From the NCBI GenBank assembly GCA_045540015.1, contig JAZQGP010000049.1:37595-101594 (forward strand): 64,000 nt of DNA, written 5' to 3'. This DNA comes from UMGS1387 sp045540015. GTDB lineage: Bacteria > Bacillota > Clostridia > Oscillospirales > CAG-382. Within the stretch, counting starts at the first letter, position 1. Each line of letters begins with the position of its first letter. Below are positions 43,853 to 52,901 of the stretch, piece by piece. Position numbers and translations under genes: made by a program. The notes under the pieces were generated by a model, which was given only the letters and a program-made list of their open reading frames with translations, was not told where the DNA came from and did not search any database.

Positions 43853-43976
43853 CGGATGTGTTTTGCAACAGCATAAAATGTGCAGAACTAATTTTTCGCA
43901 CCCGAAAAGAACATTTGTTTGCAACATTGGATTGAAAAGCACGCTTCGGTTTCCGGCAGAGCCGTACTTCTGTTGC

Positions 43977-44005
43977 TTGACAATCTGCGGGATAAATATT
44001 ATAAT
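43977..44005 (+). promoter_or_regulatory. Second promoter before the 44023 gene
   Basis: The -35 is TTGACA (43977-43982), the spacer is 17 bp and the -10 is TATAAT (44000-44005). Transcription would start about 10 bp before the ATG. Confidence 0.85.
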
Positions 44006-44022
44006 ATAGAAACGAAAAGAAA

Positions 44023-44818
44023 ATGAATTTTTATGAAGATTTTCTGAGAAACCAGAAAAAGAACACTCAAGTCAACAATGGGTTGGCAGACACTTGGCAA
44101 AAACTAAAACCGGCTTTACCGAAGAATGCTCCTAAAGCTCAAATGCAGAAGACCGAAAAACAAACCATTACTTCTTCCGCACCAAAAATCTCAAATGCAA
44201 TTAATATATTTCCCAAAGGTCAATCGTTTGAAGCACCTCAGAAGCCAAAAGTATTAATTGGTATACAAACTATGATGATTCGGAAGAGTCGTATGATGAA
44301 AATGGGCATTATGAGCATGTGTATAGGTTTGACAACAATACTTTGGAACCTTTTTTGATGAAGCAGATGCTTTTTTGCCTGAAGGAATAACGACATCTGA
44401 TGTTGTTAAAGAAATAGCACTCAAAATCATAGAAGAGCAAGTATTAAAAGATTTACCTAAATCCGTCGTAACCAAGTACAATATTATTACAGCAATACTT
44501 GACGTTGGGGAAATGGCTTACACATATTTGAAATATGTTGAGGCTGTCGCCTTTGTTACTGCTCAAGAATATTGCAAAGAATTAACCAAAAAGTACGCTG
44601 ATAAAAATGTAGATTATTACGTTTATCTTTTAAACGGTGGAAGTTCTATAGAATTTAAGGTGAGAGTGGTGGATAAATCTACAGGAGAATCGCTTGTCGA
44701 GAATTCATTCGATTTTCACCAGGATGAATCATACAATTCATGTAAGGAAAGTGCTGACAATATAGGTGAACTAGCATCAGTAAACAGAAGACATTGGAAC
44801 TACTCTTATATGAATTAA
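44023..44818 (+). pseudogene. Unknown protein broken by two homopolymer frameshifts
   Basis: Three consecutive open pieces in three frames join smoothly. Frame A covers 44023 to about 44250 (MNFYEDFLRNQKKNTQ ... EAPQKPK). The second frame gives NWYTNYDDSEESYDENGHYE to TLEP (about 44255-44352). The third, from about 44353, gives FDEADAFLPEGITTSDVVKE to the stop at 44818. Adding one A to the AAAA run near 44251 and one T to the TTTTTT run at 44351-44356 would restore a protein of about 265 residues. The N-terminus is polar and disordered; the rest is alpha-helical followed by a small beta-rich end. I do not recognise the family. A sequencing indel is possible, but two in one gene and a nonsense codon in the next suggest decay. 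Confidence 0.7.
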
Positions 44819-44836
44819 AGTTTTCAAGGAGTGACA

Positions 44837-45286
44837 ATGAAAAGAATCTGTAGTTATATTGCGAACTGGGTATCATGGAGACGTATTGTACTTATTGTAA
44901 CAATAGTATATTTTGTTTCGCCGTACTTAATAGGTCCTTGTTTTGATAAAGAATTTCTAAATAGTATAGATACAAATAAAATCTGTGAGAATTATAAAAG
45001 ATTTGAAGAATATAAAACTAATGAAGAATTTGTATATGTCACGGAATAGGATATGTTTAACGAGGAACATATCAAAGTAGAAATCTATGTTTATAAAGAG
45101 AATCTTTACAATCAAAAAGCGACTATATGGAAAACATGGTATAGATATAATTACTTTTTTTCATTTGATTCGGTAACTGAGATAAAAAAGAATAATGTTA
45201 AAATAATAGTTACTGAGTTTACGTCTACTCCACGCTCGAAAAAAGCACAGGAATATCTTGAAGAGGTTCTTGCACAACTGGAATAA
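44837..45286 (+). pseudogene. Small membrane protein interrupted by in-frame TAG
   Basis: The frame opens at ATG 44837 (six bases after AAGGA), with one TM helix (about 13-35, RIVLIVTIVYFVSPYLIG). It meets TAG at 45047 and continues in the same frame to 45286 with MFNEEHIKVEIYVYKENLYNQ and an amphipathic C-terminal helix. Without the stop codon it would be about 149 residues. No separate ribosome binding site precedes the downstream half. Family unknown. It is 18 bp downstream of the frameshifted gene and probably part of the same unit. Confidence 0.6.
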
Positions 45287-45292
45287 TTATCT

Positions 45293-45313
45293 GCCCTCGC
45301 TTTAAGTGAGGGC
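45293..45313 (+). terminator. Hairpin after the interrupted gene
   Basis: The inverted repeat GCCCTCGC-TTTAA-GTGAGGGC follows the stop by 7 bp. It has no T-run, so termination may be weak. Confidence 0.4.
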
Positions 45314-45320
45314 GTTGTGC

Positions 45321-45349
45321 TTGACATCCCAATTGACAAGATGTATAAT
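45321..45349 (+). promoter_or_regulatory. Promoter of tandem paralog genes
   Basis: The -35 is TTGACA (45321-45326) and the -10 is TATAAT (45344-45349), with a 17-bp spacer: a perfect consensus. A diverged copy lies at 46808-46836. Confidence 0.88.
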
Positions 45350-45373
45350 TTTAGCAAAGCGAAATAACCGAAC

Positions 45374-45448
45374 ATGCTCAACATATTCTTTGACGGCAAT
45401 TACGGAGAAATGCCGATTGATGCTGTAAACGGAAAGGTGAACAAATGA
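45374..45448 (+). CDS. Possible 24-residue leader peptide
   Basis: The short frame MLNIFFDGNYGEMPIDAVNG plus VNK begins about 18 bp after the predicted transcript start. Its stop overlaps the ATG of the next gene as ATGA, the classic coupling arrangement. It lacks a clear ribosome binding site, so it may instead be the remnant 3' end of a lost gene. Confidence 0.35.
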   Translation: MLNIFFDGNYGEMPIDAVNGKVNK

Positions 45449-46098
45449 AAAAGACTATCACAGTGTGTATTGTTTTGTTGCTTGCACTTAACTCCTTTAT
45501 TTCTGCTGCAATAACAAGTTTTTTGTACAAATATGAAAAAGCCATTTCAAACGAAGGTGGAGTTTTGACCATAGATGACTGCTCCTGCAGAATAAGATTT
45601 GAGGAACAACAGTTGTTTTACGGCTACTGGAAAATCACGGATTTAGTCGCACCCGATTATTCAATTCCGTCGAGCTATTCGGGAATTGACAATGACGGCT
45701 TTGTGAGAGGAAAAGACTGGACAAAGCTGTGCGGTACCGCCGTGAAGATAACGCCTGAGTATATTGAGCATAAGGGTATGCAGTACAGATACAGCGAGCA
45801 TCACAGCCCTGAGGTGTTTGTTTTACCTGTCAACGAAGCTCATAACAATTCCGATGAAACTTCAAAAAATGTAATATCATATTATGCAGATAAGACGCTT
45901 GGCTTTGACGGGGAATACGTTCCTGTTATGGACTTTGCTCTTGATGGAAACAACCACGTAACAGATTACAGAAATTATCCGCCACGTGAAGGCTTTTCCG
46001 TTTATGATTTTAACAAAATATATCTGCTTGACAAAAATACTGCATATTTTTCAGACGGTGTACTGATGTTTTTGCTCGAAAGAAGTGAAGAAAAGTGA
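45445..46098 (+). CDS. Membrane-anchored protein, paralog A
   Basis: This 217-residue protein has an N-terminal hydrophobic helix (4-25), probably an uncleaved anchor, and an extracytoplasmic domain. It is a tandem paralog of the next gene; shared blocks are LFYGYWKITDLVAPDYSIP, LGFDGEYVPVMDFALDGN and IYLLDKNTAYFSDGVLMFLL. The family is not one I can name. GGAAAGG precedes the start. Lower-GC wording than the flanking housekeeping genes hints at acquisition. Confidence 0.75.
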   Translation: MKKTITVCIVLLLALNSFISAAITSFLYKYEKAISNEGGVLTIDDCSCRIRFEEQQLFYGYWKITDLVAPDYSIPSSYSGIDNDGFVRGKDWTKLCGTAVKITPEYIEHKGMQYRYSEHHSPEVFVLPVNEAHNNSDETSKNVISYYADKTLGFDGEYVPVMDFALDGNNHVTDYRNYPPREGFSVYDFNKIYLLDKNTAYFSDGVLMFLLERSEEK

Positions 46099-46113
46099 AA
46101 GGAGAAGTGAAGA

Positions 46114-46761
46114 ATGAAAAAGCTTATTGCTGCAATTTTAATTCTCCTGACTGTGGTAAATGTATGTACGCTTGTTATACTTGTAAGGCTTATTGGCAGT
46201 AGTGACAGCGTTGTTGCTGAAAATAGTGAGAATGTTGAAACACTTCACGAAAATTGCCGTGATAATCTTGTAAGTAGCAACTTATTTTACGGCACATGGG
46301 AAATAAAGCACGCAGTAAAACCCGATTACACACTTCCCGACGGATATATAGCACAGGAAAAAGAGTTTACCGAAAATGAAATGGCGTGGGAGAATCTGTA
46401 CGGCACAAAGCTTGAAATCACGAACAAGAATATAAAACATTTTGACTCCGTATATAATTATGACGCTTTTCATAACCCTAAGGTTTTTGTAATGCCTATA
46501 TCAGCGGACCATAATTCCGATGTGAACCGCAACGACGTTATAAGATATTACAAAGACGAAAGCCTTGGTTTTGACGGAGAATTTATTCCGTACATGGATT
46601 TTGTTCTTGAAGGAAATACTTACAGAACTATGGGAGAAGCATTTTCACCGTCAGAAAGTTTTTCGGCAAGTGACTTTACGGGAATGTATCTGCTTGATAA
46701 GGATACGGCATACATCAGTGATGGAGTGCTTGTGTTTTTGATGTGTAGAATTACAGAATAG
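46114..46761 (+). CDS. Membrane-anchored protein, paralog B
   Basis: This 215-residue paralog lies 15 bp after paralog A with the same layout: a TM helix at about 5-28, then a single extracytoplasmic domain. The shared blocks read LFYGTWEIKHAVKPDYTLP, LGFDGEFIPYMDFVLEGN and MYLLDKDTAYISDGVLVFLM. The stem between the blocks differs most. AAGGAGAAG precedes the start. Tandem duplication that included the promoter is likely, because a promoter copy follows the gene. Function unknown. Confidence 0.75.
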   Translation: MKKLIAAILILLTVVNVCTLVILVRLIGSSDSVVAENSENVETLHENCRDNLVSSNLFYGTWEIKHAVKPDYTLPDGYIAQEKEFTENEMAWENLYGTKLEITNKNIKHFDSVYNYDAFHNPKVFVMPISADHNSDVNRNDVIRYYKDESLGFDGEFIPYMDFVLEGNTYRTMGEAFSPSESFSASDFTGMYLLDKDTAYISDGVLVFLMCRITE

Positions 46762-46807
46762 TTAAATTAACAGCACAGGGTTTTACGCCTTGCGCCGTTT
46801 TGCATGC

Positions 46808-46836
46808 TTGACATATCATGCAACAAGATGTGTAAT
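46808..46836 (+). promoter_or_regulatory. Orphan promoter copy after paralog B
   Basis: TTGACA (46808-46813), a 17-bp spacer and TGTAAT (46831-46836). It shares ACAAGATGTrTAATTT with the promoter at 45321, and no gene follows on this strand. It is probably the scar of a further duplicated unit. Confidence 0.6.
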
Positions 46837-46885
46837 TTAGAAAACGCTCGGATTTCTCGACAACATAACCATTCATAATCAAATC

Positions 46886-46923
46886 AGCCTCCGCACAGGT
46901 TTTGTACCCATGTGGAGGCTGTA
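46886..46923. terminator. Hairpin between paralog B and glyS
   Basis: The inverted repeat CAGCCTCC ... GGAGGCTG has further pairing inside. It is placed between convergent genes; AT-rich flanks but no long T-run. Confidence 0.5.
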
Positions 46924-46972
46924 ATTATTTATGCGAATGTTATTTCATAAAACACGGCAGTTTTATTACAAA

Positions 46973-48373
46973 TCAGTACTGAAGTCTTTCCTCAATATAA
47001 GCCTTAACGTCTTCAATCTTGATACGAACCTGTTCCATGCTGTCGCGTTCTCTTACGGTCACACAGCCGTCAGTTTCGGTATCAAAGTCGTAGGTAATGC
47101 AGAAAGGAGTACCGATTTCGTCTTCTCTTCTGTAGCGCTTACCGATAGAGCCTGCATCGTCGTATTCAACCATGAAGCTCTTCTGAAGCTCGTTGTAAAG
47201 CTTTGTAGCGCCATCGTTCAGCTTCTTAGAAAGAGGAAGCACTGCCGCCTTGATAGGTGCAAGCGCAGGATGAAGTCTGAGAACTGTTCTTACATCTCCG
47301 CCTTCAAGCTCTTCTTCGTCGTATGCATCAATAAGGAATGCAAGGGCAACACGGTCTGCACCGAGAGAAGGCTCAACAACATAAGGAATGTACTTTTCGT
47401 TAGTTTCGGGATCAAAATATTCCATAGGCTCGCCGCTCTCTGTCTGATGAGCCTTAAGGTCAAAGTCTGTTCTGTCTGCAATACCCCAGAGTTCGCCCCA
47501 TCCGAACGGGAAGAGGAATTCGAAGTCTGTTGTAGCCTTGGAGTAGTGGGAAAGCTCTGCCTGCTCGTGGTCACGAAGTCTGATATGCTCATCCTTCATG
47601 CCAAGTCCAAGAAGGAATTCGTGGCACTTTGTTCTCCAGTAGTTAAACCATTCAAGGTCAGTTCCGGGCTTGCAGAAGAACTCGAGCTCCATCTGCTCAA
47701 ACTCTCTTGTACGGAAAGTAAAGTTACCGGGAGTAATTTCGTTTCTGAAGCTCTTACCAATCTGGCAGATACCGAAAGGAACCTTTCTTCTTGTTGTTCT
47801 CTGAACGTTCTTGAAGTTTACGAAGATACCCTGTGCTGTTTCGGGACGAAGATATACTTCATTCTGGCTATCCTCTGTAACACCGATAAAGGTCTTGAAC
47901 ATCATATTGAACTTTCTTATGGGAGTAAAATCCTTCTTGCCGCAACCGGGACATTCAACACCGTTTTCAATAATAAATGTAGAAAGCTCATCATTGTTCA
48001 TAGCCTCAACGTTTACGCTGATGCCATTTTCCTGAACAAAGGCTTCAACGAGCTTGTCTGCCCTGTGGCGCATTTTACAGGATTTGCAGTCGATAAGCGG
48101 GTCATTGAAATTTACAACGTGTCCCGATGCTACCCAGGTTTGTCTGTTCATGATGATAGCCGCATCAAGTCCCACGTTATAGGGGCTTTCCTGAACGAAT
48201 TTTTTCCACCAAGCTTTTTTTACGTTGTTCTTGAACTCAACGCCGAGAGGACCGTAGTCCCAGCTGTTTGCAAGACCGCCGTAAATTTCGCTTCCTGCGT
48301 ATACGTAGCCTCTGTTTTTACAGAACGCCACGATTTTGTCCATTGTCTTTTCTGTGTTTTTCATTGTCTTCAT
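46973..48373 (-). CDS. glyS: Glycyl-tRNA synthetase (single-chain, class II)
   Basis: This 466-residue homodimeric enzyme charges tRNA-Gly. Landmarks are YGPLGVEFKNNVKKAWW, the CxxC zinc-type pairs (CKSC, CPGCGKKDF), motif 2 FRNEITPGNFTFRTREFEQMELEFF and motif 3 (VVEPSLGADRVALAFL). The GxxYDxxGSIGKRYRR C-terminal anticodon domain (DDAGSIGKRYRREDEIGTPFC) follows. It lies 37 bp after lysA on the same strand, leaving no room for a T-box leader. Confidence 0.96.
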   Translation of the reverse strand: MKTMKNTEKTMDKIVAFCKNRGYVYAGSEIYGGLANSWDYGPLGVEFKNNVKKAWWKKFVQESPYNVGLDAAIIMNRQTWVASGHVVNFNDPLIDCKSCKMRHRADKLVEAFVQENGISVNVEAMNNDELSTFIIENGVECPGCGKKDFTPIRKFNMMFKTFIGVTEDSQNEVYLRPETAQGIFVNFKNVQRTTRRKVPFGICQIGKSFRNEITPGNFTFRTREFEQMELEFFCKPGTDLEWFNYWRTKCHEFLLGLGMKDEHIRLRDHEQAELSHYSKATTDFEFLFPFGWGELWGIADRTDFDLKAHQTESGEPMEYFDPETNEKYIPYVVEPSLGADRVALAFLIDAYDEEELEGGDVRTVLRLHPALAPIKAAVLPLSKKLNDGATKLYNELQKSFMVEYDDAGSIGKRYRREDEIGTPFCITYDFDTETDGCVTVRERDSMEQVRIKIEDVKAYIEERLQY

Positions 48374-48410
48374 CCTTTGCTGGTTTTTATATTATTTTTT
48401 ATTACGCAAA

Positions 48411-49715
48411 TTAAATGTCATTTCTGACTATATCCTCATAGGTTTCGCGCTTAACACCGACTCTTACGCCATCTTTTGACAGAAGCAAAAGTGCAGGTCG
48501 AGGCAGTCTGTTATAATTTGATGCCATCGAGTAGTTATACGCGCCCGTCACGCACACTGCAAGAATATCATCGGGGTTTGCTCTTTGTATTGTAACATCC
48601 GGCTGGATAATATCTCCGCTTTCACAGCAGCAGCCTGCAATATCTGCAACAAAGTCCATATCCTCGTTTGCGCGGTTTGCAACAAGTGCATAATACGGTG
48701 CTTCATACAGTGCATACCGTGGATTGTCCGCCATACCGCCGTCAATTGAAATATAGTTTTTATATCCCGTGATTGTCTTTATATTACCGACGGTGTAAAG
48801 TGTTACACCAGCCGCTGCAACAAGGCTTCTGCCGGGTTCAAACAGCATTTTAGGCATTGCAAGACCGTATTTTTCACAGTTTGCTTTAGCATTTTGAGCT
48901 ATTTTGGAGAACATAAACTCTATATCAAGATTTTCCTGATCGGGAAGATATCTCACACCGAATCCGCCGCCAAGGTTAAGAACACTCGCTTCAAATCCGT
49001 ATTTTGCTTTCATGTCTGCAATAAACTTAAACATGATATCGGCAGCGTCAAGAAACGGCTGTGGGTCAAAGCTTTGCGAGCCTACGTGGCAGTGATATCC
49101 GAGAAGCTTAAGATTTTTCTTTGACAGTGCTTCTTTAACAAATCCGTCTGCCTGACCTGTTTCAACAGAAACACCGAACTTTGAATCAACATTTCCCGTT
49201 GCAATTTTTACATGTGTATGCGGGTCAACTCCGGGTGTTATTCTGAGTATCACATTCTGGATTTTGCCGTGTTTTGATGCACATTCATCAATAAGCGAAA
49301 GCTCTCTTTCGTTGTCAGCAACAAAGCACCCGACTCCGTTTTTTATTGCAAATTCAATATCATCTCTTGTCTTATTGTTGCCGTGAAAATATATTTTTTC
49401 AGCAGGAAAGCCTGCAGAAAGAGCAGTATACATCTCACCGCACGAAACCGTGTCAACACTCATATTCTCGCTTTTAGCAACACGATATATTTCCTTAAAG
49501 GAAAGTGCCTTGCTTGCATAGAGAATTTCGCATGCTTCAAAATACTTCTTTGCACACAAAGTATACGCTTTGCACATTTGTCTTACCTTATCTTCATCTA
49601 TGAGATAAAGAGGTGTGCCGTACTGCTTTGCAAGAAGTGTTGTGTCATGTCCGCAGACGGTAAAATGTCCGTCGTTGTTTATTGAATAGTTGTCATGTAA
49701 CAGAACTGTTTTCAA
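48411..49715 (-). CDS. lysA: Diaminopimelate decarboxylase
   Basis: This 434-residue PLP enzyme converts meso-diaminopimelate to lysine. The PLP lysine is in ILYASKALSF, with GYHCHVGSQ, LNLGGGFGVRY and FEPGRSLVAAAG. The active-site cysteine of the partner subunit is in CCESGD. The start is TTG, following AAAGGA by about 12 nt. An upstream in-frame ATG would add 21 residues encoded by a dispersed repeat and is unlikely. Confidence 0.94.
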   Translation of the reverse strand: MKTVLLHDNYSINNDGHFTVCGHDTTLLAKQYGTPLYLIDEDKVRQMCKAYTLCAKKYFEACEILYASKALSFKEIYRVAKSENMSVDTVSCGEMYTALSAGFPAEKIYFHGNNKTRDDIEFAIKNGVGCFVADNERELSLIDECASKHGKIQNVILRITPGVDPHTHVKIATGNVDSKFGVSVETGQADGFVKEALSKKNLKLLGYHCHVGSQSFDPQPFLDAADIMFKFIADMKAKYGFEASVLNLGGGFGVRYLPDQENLDIEFMFSKIAQNAKANCEKYGLAMPKMLFEPGRSLVAAAGVTLYTVGNIKTITGYKNYISIDGGMADNPRYALYEAPYYALVANRANEDMDFVADIAGCCCESGDIIQPDVTIQRANPDDILAVCVTGAYNYSMASNYNRLPRPALLLLSKDGVRVGVKRETYEDIVRNDI

Positions 49716-49745
49716 ATAAAGCCCGTCCTTTCGGGGTAAAAGTAA

Positions 49746-49845
49746 AAAGTAGTTTCGCCTTCTGCAGAAGGCGACCAAAGGCTTCTCGCCTTTGGAAACT
49801 CGACGGCTTCTTGAAAGAAGCTGCGCAAGAACTTTTGATAAATAT
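49746..49845. repeat. Dispersed palindromic repeat, copy D
   Basis: GGCGACCAAAGGCTTCTCGC is shared with copy C. It is followed by GGCTTCTTGAAAGAAGC and TGCGCAAGAACTTTTGATAA. It fills the 152-bp gap between engB and lysA. Confidence 0.78.
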
Positions 49846-49867
49846 CCAATGTTTATTCTTCCGTTTT

Positions 49868-50470
49868 TCAGGGATTCACAAAATCTACAAACTCATTAAT
49901 TATCTCCCAGAGTCTGTCCGCACCCTCTCCCTTTTCCGCAGAGAACACAATTATTTCGGCATCTTCGGGTATCAGCGGGTGGTTTCTTATCTTATCGTAT
50001 GCCTTTGCTCTTTCAGTTTTATTGAGCTTGTCCGATTTTGTTGCAACCACCGCAAACGGCAACTCCTGTGACAGAAGATACTGCACCATGGCTTCGTCGT
50101 CCTTGGTAAGCCCCACCTTTAAGTCCACAAGCTGAAGATACAGCCTTTGCCCCGGTGTTGCAAAATATTTATCTATGAGTTTGCTCCACTTTTCGCGTTC
50201 GGAAAACGAACGTCTTGCATATCCGTAACCCGGAAGGTCTACAAGATAAAGCGACGCATCAATGTCATAGCAGTTGACTGTAACAGTTTTTCCCGGTTCC
50301 GAGCTTACTCTTGCAAGCTTTTTTCTGCCGAGAAGCCTGTTTATAAGCGAGGATTTTCCGACATTTGAGCGTCCGCACATTGCAACCTGCGGAATTTCGG
50401 GGCGCATAATGCCTGGAAGCTGAGCCGGAAGTCCTGCGGTTAAAATCAGATTTGCATTATTGAGGTTCAT
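49868..50470 (-). CDS. engB: Ribosome biogenesis GTPase EngB (YsxC/YihA)
   Basis: This 200-residue essential GTPase acts in 50S assembly. G1 GRSNVGKSS (about 33-41), G3 DLPGYGYA (about 76-83), G4 TKSDK (about 144-148) and G5 SAEKG (about 174-178) are present. It follows lon by 22 bp, a gene pair conserved in Firmicutes. Confidence 0.96.
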   Translation of the reverse strand: MNLNNANLILTAGLPAQLPGIMRPEIPQVAMCGRSNVGKSSLINRLLGRKKLARVSSEPGKTVTVNCYDIDASLYLVDLPGYGYARRSFSEREKWSKLIDKYFATPGQRLYLQLVDLKVGLTKDDEAMVQYLLSQELPFAVVATKSDKLNKTERAKAYDKIRNHPLIPEDAEIIVFSAEKGEGADRLWEIINEFVDFVNP

Positions 50471-50492
50471 GCTGCCTCCTTATTATTTACAA

Positions 50493-52901
50493 TCAGAATT
50501 GTGCGGTTGTGCCTGTCATGTGCGCACTCTCTCCGGGAATATATGGGTTTTCCTCGGCATCATTCTGTAGTTTTACGTTTTTTGCCAGAATCACATCAAG
50601 CACCTCAGACACATGCTTTACGGGAACAAAGGTTATCGCCTCTTTTACAAGTGCGTCAACCTCCTCAAGATCGCTTATGTTATCATAAGGGATTATAACA
50701 GTTTTTATTCCGTTTCTGTAAGCCGCCATTGTCTTTTCGCGAAGTCCGCCGATGGGAAGCACTCTGCCTGTGAGTGTAATCTCACCCGTCATTGCAACGT
50801 TCTTTTTTGCAGGAACGCCTGAAAGCTCCGAACAAAGCGCACTTATCATGGTAACACCCGCACTCGGGCCGTCCTTTGGCACTGCACCCTCGGGAACATG
50901 AATGTGAATATCACGATTTTTGTAAAACTCGTCATTCTCAATGCCAAGCTCTTTTGAGTGCTTTCTTATGTAGCTTATTGCAGCTTGTGCTGACTCTTTC
51001 ATGACATCGCCAAGCTTGCCCGTAAGCTCGATTTTTCCCGTTCCTTCCATGGATACCGCCTCAACCTGAAGCATTTCGCCTCCAAGCTCTGTCCATGCAA
51101 GTCCGTTTACAACTCCGACTGTGTCATTTTCAAGCAGTGCATCGGGTTTTGTTTTTCTTGCACCGAGAAGCTCATTTACAGCTTCTTTTGTCAATTTAAA
51201 CGACTTTATTCCGTCACTGACTATTTTCATCGCGATCTTTCTGATGAGTGACGCTGTTTCTCTCTCAAGTGTTCTAACTCCTGCTTCGCGTGTATAGTAG
51301 TCGATAAGTTCAAAAACAGCACCATCATCAAACTTCACCTGTCTCTTTGTAAGACCGTGGCGTTTTAATTGCTTCGGGAACAGGTGGTCACGGAAAATAG
51401 CCGCCTTTTCGTTTCTTGTATATGAAGGAAGATTAATAATCTCCATTCTGTCATAAAGTGCATCGGGGATTGTGTCTGCATTATTTGCTGTTGCTATAAA
51501 CACGCAGTTTGACACATCAAGCGGTATTTCAAGAAAATGGTCACGAAACGTCTTATTCTGGTCGGAATCAAGCACCTCTAAAAGTGCAGATGCCGGGTCG
51601 CCGTGAGCATCTCTTGAAAGCTTATCAATTTCGTCAAGAAGCACTACCGGATTCATGCTGTCGGCTCTTATAAGCGCCTCGGTTATACGTCCCGGCATTG
51701 CACCGATATAAGTCTTTCTGTGACCGCGTATATCTGCCTCGTCCCTTACGCCGCCAAGTGAAATTCTAACGAAGTTTCTGTTCATTGCTCTTGCAATAGA
51801 CTTTGCAATCGAGCTTTTACCTACACCGGGAGGTCCGATAAGGCAGATTATCTGTCCCTTGAGTTCGGGAGAAAGCTGCTTTACGGCAATATACTCAAGT
51901 ATTCTTGTCTTGACCTTTTGCATGCCGTTATGGTCATCGTCAAGAACCTTCTTTGCCTTTTCTACGCTATAGCAATCCTTTGTATACTTGCCTGTAGGAA
52001 GCTCCAAGATTGTATCAAGGTAGTTTCTGATAACCGAGCTTTCGGACGAGCCGAACGCCATTTTACCAAGCTTTGATGCTTCCTTTACAAGTCTTTTCTT
52101 TATATCGTCATCAAATTTTGACGCTTCTATTCTCGCAAAAAATCCGTCTTCATCATCGTCAGCCATGCCAAGCTCGTCCTGAATAACCTTAAGCTGTTCC
52201 TTAAGAAAATATTCTCTCTGGTTATCACCAAGCTGTGCACGCACCTTCTCGTGAAGGTCATTACGCATTGCCATTATTTGAGTCTCATGCTCAAGAATAA
52301 GCACAAGCTTTTCAAGTCTGCGAAGCGGGTCATACTCCTCAAGCACCGTTTGCTTATCCTGATATCTGAAAAGTACGTTTGAAGCGATAAAATCCGCAAG
52401 AACACCCGGATCTGTTATTGCCTGAACACTCACAACAATTTCGGTTGATATTTTAGGCATAAGCTTTATGTATTCCTGGAATGCACCGACGGTTTCGGAC
52501 ATGAATGCCTGAACCTTAACAGCAGAATTATCCGAAAGGAACACGCTCTTTGCAAGCACGCTTACTCTGATATATTCGTCTTCTGAAACAATCTCGTTTA
52601 TTTCAGCTCTTGTTCTCGCTTCGATAAGAAGTCGGTAGTTGCCGTCCGGAAGCTTTAATGACTGCTTTATTTTTGCAACAACGCCGACCGAGTACATTTC
52701 GGGCTTTTCGTCTTTTTTATCGGGATTTTTCACCGCCGACAAAAACACGTTTCCGCCGTAAAGAGCCGCCGCCTTCATTGCCTGAACGCTTCTCTTACTA
52801 TTTATCTCAAAGCTTGTTGGCACGTTAGGAAATATAACCAGTCCACGCATCGGTATTGCAGGAAGTATCATGTTTTCGATTTTCTCAATATATTTTGACA
52901 T
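50493..52901 (-). CDS. lon: ATP-dependent protease Lon
   Basis: This 802-residue cytoplasmic AAA+ protease degrades misfolded and regulatory proteins. It has an N-terminal substrate domain (about 10-205), Walker A GPPGVGKSS (about 353-361), Walker B PVVLLDEIDK (about 417-426) and a C-terminal serine-lysine protease domain. The catalytic Ser is in PKDGPSAGVT and the Lys in LPIGGLREKTMAA. The C-terminal tail is about 30 residues beyond the protease core, a normal variation. Confidence 0.97.
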   Translation of the reverse strand: MSKYIEKIENMILPAIPMRGLVIFPNVPTSFEINSKRSVQAMKAAALYGGNVFLSAVKNPDKKDEKPEMYSVGVVAKIKQSLKLPDGNYRLLIEARTRAEINEIVSEDEYIRVSVLAKSVFLSDNSAVKVQAFMSETVGAFQEYIKLMPKISTEIVVSVQAITDPGVLADFIASNVLFRYQDKQTVLEEYDPLRRLEKLVLILEHETQIMAMRNDLHEKVRAQLGDNQREYFLKEQLKVIQDELGMADDDEDGFFARIEASKFDDDIKKRLVKEASKLGKMAFGSSESSVIRNYLDTILELPTGKYTKDCYSVEKAKKVLDDDHNGMQKVKTRILEYIAVKQLSPELKGQIICLIGPPGVGKSSIAKSIARAMNRNFVRISLGGVRDEADIRGHRKTYIGAMPGRITEALIRADSMNPVVLLDEIDKLSRDAHGDPASALLEVLDSDQNKTFRDHFLEIPLDVSNCVFIATANNADTIPDALYDRMEIINLPSYTRNEKAAIFRDHLFPKQLKRHGLTKRQVKFDDGAVFELIDYYTREAGVRTLERETASLIRKIAMKIVSDGIKSFKLTKEAVNELLGARKTKPDALLENDTVGVVNGLAWTELGGEMLQVEAVSMEGTGKIELTGKLGDVMKESAQAAISYIRKHSKELGIENDEFYKNRDIHIHVPEGAVPKDGPSAGVTMISALCSELSGVPAKKNVAMTGEITLTGRVLPIGGLREKTMAAYRNGIKTVIIPYDNISDLEEVDALVKEAITFVPVKHVSEVLDVILAKNVKLQNDAEENPYIPGESAHMTGTTAQF

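Noticed and set aside
43821..44009. 62-codon plus-strand frame near the LexA-type boxes
   Set aside because: It begins upstream of the -10 element and lacks a binding site; the region is better read as control DNA.
48374..48410. T-box leader upstream of glyS
   Set aside because: Only 37 bp separate lysA and glyS, far too little for a T-box.
46931..48427. 498-codon plus-strand gene opposite glyS
   Set aside because: Shadow frame aligned codon by codon with a clear glycyl-tRNA synthetase.
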